Part shown: positions 62,506 through 64,000 of the stretch, in pieces | How the letters are laid out: each line of letters begins with the position of its first letter | How positions within the stretch are numbered: position 1 is the first letter of the stretch | Assembly: GCF_029428875.1 (NCBI RefSeq) | Contig: NZ_JAJSOO010000001.1 | Coordinates: 5,084,001-5,148,000, forward strand | Reading direction: 5' to 3' | Origin: Streptomyces sp. JH34 | Lineage (GTDB): Bacteria > Actinomycetota > Actinomycetes > Streptomycetales > Streptomycetaceae | DNA: 64,000 bases | The notes under the pieces: model-generated | The model's database searches: none | What the model saw: only the letters and a program-made list of their open reading frames with translations | Told to the model about the DNA's origin: nothing | Made by a program: the position numbers and the translations under genes

Positions 62506-62515
62506 ACGCCGAGAC

Positions 62516-62589
62516 GGGGCGGTAGCTCAGCCGGTTAGAGCAGCGGACTCATAATCCGTCGGCCGTGGGTTCGAGTCCCACCCGCCCCA
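62516..62589 (+). tRNA. tRNA with CAU anticodon (Ile2 or elongator Met)
   Basis: 74-base cloverleaf: acceptor GGGGCGG with CCGCCCC, discriminator A, anticodon CAT (62550-62552) in loop CTCATAA, T-loop TTCGAGT. CAU may be tRNA-Met or the TilS-modified tRNA-Ile2; the sequence alone does not settle it. Its 3' half is the presumed attachment site of the integrase remnant downstream. Confidence 0.9.
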
Positions 62590-62693
62590 CTCCAGCAGAA
62601 ACGTCGTGACCTGCAGGTTCACTCGATTGATGAGCCGTCGGGCAGGCGCGGTACCGCACGAGTACCGCACGGGGCCCTCGTACGCTTGTCTTC

Positions 62694-63364
62694 ATGGCCT
62701 ATTCAAGGCAAAGAATCTGAGCTCCGGAGGGGCCTCGCACATCGTCTATTGGCGGGCCGGAGGCGGCCGCGCTGGCGCGTGGTGCAACGAGACCTTCGAT
62801 GATCCCGACCCGGCGGAACGCTTTCGAGACTTGGTGAACGGTCACGGACAGCAATGGCCTCCGGGGTGGATCAAGGGCAAGGGCTTCGTCAAGCCTGACG
62901 AACCGGCGGTGCCTGATGCCGAGATGTTCGCCGTGTATGCACACGCCTACGTAGGTCTGCTCACCGATATATCGGACCACACGCGTACGAACTACACCAC
63001 ATTCATCGATAACCACCTGATTCCGTGGTTCGCGGAGTTGTCGGTCTCCGACCGGGGCCCGCGGTTCACCCGCGCCCACATCAGTCAGTGGATCCTCGAC
63101 CTGCAAGGTGGCAAGCCTGGTCCGCTGCATCCTGCCGGAACCGAACGCCGACCGTATGCCGCGAAGACGATCGCGAACCCGCACGGCCTGCTGTTCAGCA
63201 TTCTCCAGGCGGCCGTGACCTCCGATCCGCCGCTGCGCGACTCGAATCCCTGCGCGCACACCCGGCTGCCCAAGGGAAACGACACGGAGGACGACGAGGT
63301 CTTCCTCGAACCCGATGAGTACGCCCTCCTTCGGCAGCACGTACGGGCGGACGCCCTGGACTGA
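62694..63364 (+). pseudogene. Tyrosine integrase remnant (N-terminal part, frameshifted and truncated)
   Basis: From ATG 62694 the frame reads MAYSRQR, then a one-base shift leads into NLSSGGASHIVYWRAGGGRAGAW, the usual start of actinobacterial integrases. The next about 200 residues form the core-binding domain (DHTRTNYTTFIDNHLIPWF, ISQWILDLQGGKPGP). The frame stops at 63362 just where IS sequence begins, so the catalytic domain (Arg, HxxR, Tyr) is missing. GC is lower than around it. Located 105 bp after the CAU tRNA, the usual place for an integrase. Confidence 0.85.
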
Positions 63365-63640
63365 GCTTGCTCCGCTTTGACGGACACCATTGGTGTGGTG
63401 GTCAGGTTGCGAGTGCGGTCTCGTACTCAGTTGGGCTGAGGTAGCCGAGGCTGCTGTGCAGGCGGTGCAAGTTGTACCAGCCTTCGATGAAGTCGAAGAT
63501 CGCGGTGTGGGCGGCGGCCCGGCTGGGCCATGCGGAGGTGCCGAGCAGTTCGCGTTTGATGGTCAGAAGAACGACTCGGCGAGGGCGTTGTCCCAGCATT
63601 GACCGGTGCGGCCGACCGACAGTCGAACCCCGAACTCGGC
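63363..63640 (-). mobile_element. IS3-family transposase remnant
   Basis: The minus strand encodes the C-terminal part of an IS3-type OrfB: GVRLSVGRTGQCWDNALAESFF, then, after a one-base deletion at about 63563, TIKRELLGTSAWPSRAAAHTAI and WYNLHRLHSSLGYLSPTEYE, ending at a stop near 63402. The catalytic Glu region (DNALAES) is present, but the upstream DDE domain is absent. The element end appears at about 63363, supplying the stop codon that truncates the integrase frame. The other end is lost at about 63640. Confidence 0.85.
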
Positions 63641-64000
63641 GCCACGGGCGACTCCGTGGTGGTCAACGAGATGCTGATGCGGATCGAGACCCGCATCGAC
63701 GGCCTGCCGGACGCGAAGGGCAACAACTACTTGATGTTGTCCAACTCCGACGAAAGCCGCCGAGAATACATCTCCGCCAACACCGAACTGATCAGAGCAG
63801 CCGCGCACGACACGGGGCTACCGCCAGAGATGATCGCCGGCATCGCGTGGCAGGAGGTCGAGGGCGACCCGGGGGCGCTCGACGACGTCGCTCATGAAGC
63901 ACGGAAGATCCTTCCTGGTGATCCGGACCAGACGTCTATGGGGCCTATGGCCATCCAGGTCCGTCGTGCGGCTGAGGTCCTTGGGTACGACCCAAGCAAC
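63641..64000 (+). CDS. Lysozyme/lytic-transglycosylase-like protein, truncated at both ends
   Basis: Open frame from about 63641 to the window end (at least 110 codons from ATG 63671; GTG 63656 also possible), with no stop in view. It encodes ISANTELIRAAAHDTGLPPE, MIAGIAWQEVEGDPGAL and DQTSMGPMAIQVRRAAEVLG. The E in WQEV and the S-x-GP-x-A/QIQ block resemble the catalytic and substrate-binding motifs of SLT/goose-lysozyme-fold enzymes. The 5' end seems replaced by the IS3 fragment. Likely phage or conjugative-element cargo. Confidence 0.6.

Overview
The window is a stretch of high-GC (about 70 %) actinobacterial chromosome. Gene content and order, frequent GTG starts, 4-base ATGA/GTGA and 1-base TGATG overlaps, near absence of TTA codons, and GlnR-, SoxR-, Zur- and Crp-type sites all point to Streptomyces. 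Up to about 62.3 kb it is mostly conserved core chromosome. The last 1.4 kb is a decayed mobile element beside a tRNA.

Layout. 0-4 kb: a truncated nitronate monooxygenase, rsmE, a HIT protein, ribonuclease Z and an adenine/adenosine deaminase. 4-7 kb: an MFS transporter divergent from a PfkB kinase, with an operator-rich gap between them. 6.8-11.7 kb: the RNA-metabolism cluster phoH, ybeY, corC-like, yjbR-like, a degenerate cytidine-deaminase-like gene and era. 11.7-13.2 kb: a protealysin-type M4 protease and its likely emfourin inhibitor. 13.3-18 kb: leuA behind a leucine leader peptide, a TerB protein, recO and uppS. 18-22.8 kb: the zinc operon znuACB-zur divergent from glyS. 22.8-30.5 kb: small proteins, an MFS remnant, a dihydrouridine synthase, pyruvate phosphate dikinase with a long leader, a winged-helix regulator and a VOC protein. 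30.6-45.6 kb: a PhoX-like protein and nitrate/nitrite assimilation genes (FAD oxidoreductase-nirB-nirD, nasA, sirohydrochlorin chelatase). Interleaved are a TSUP permease, a class F sortase with a candidate substrate, and a SoxR-boxed FMN reductase. 45.6-51.6 kb: dgt, a frameshifted flavoprotein, dnaG and an hrdA-like sigma factor. 51.6-55.8 kb: an ECF sigma / anti-sigma / ABC transporter module. 56.3-60 kb: a heterodimeric ABC exporter. 60-62.6 kb: a xylulokinase-like gene, a YtxH protein, two tRNA-Asn genes and one CAU tRNA. 62.7-64 kb: integrase remnant, IS3 remnant, and a lysozyme-like gene running off the end.

How the genes work together. Three separate transcription units (FAD oxidoreductase-nirBD, nasA, and the siroheme-synthesis chelatase) each carry GlnR-like boxes with 11-bp spacing, which suggests coordinate nitrogen control of nitrate use and cofactor supply. 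The znu-zur operon has a Zur box. leuA combines a four-leucine leader peptide with an upstream operator palindrome. The hrdA-like sigma gene carries the only in-frame TTA codon I found, which predicts dependence on the bldA tRNA.

I did not find a large uncharacterised multigene system. The observations most worth following are the regulatory ones, the protease/inhibitor pair separated by three hairpins, the sortase with an unorthodox neighbour, and the ECF-ABC module.
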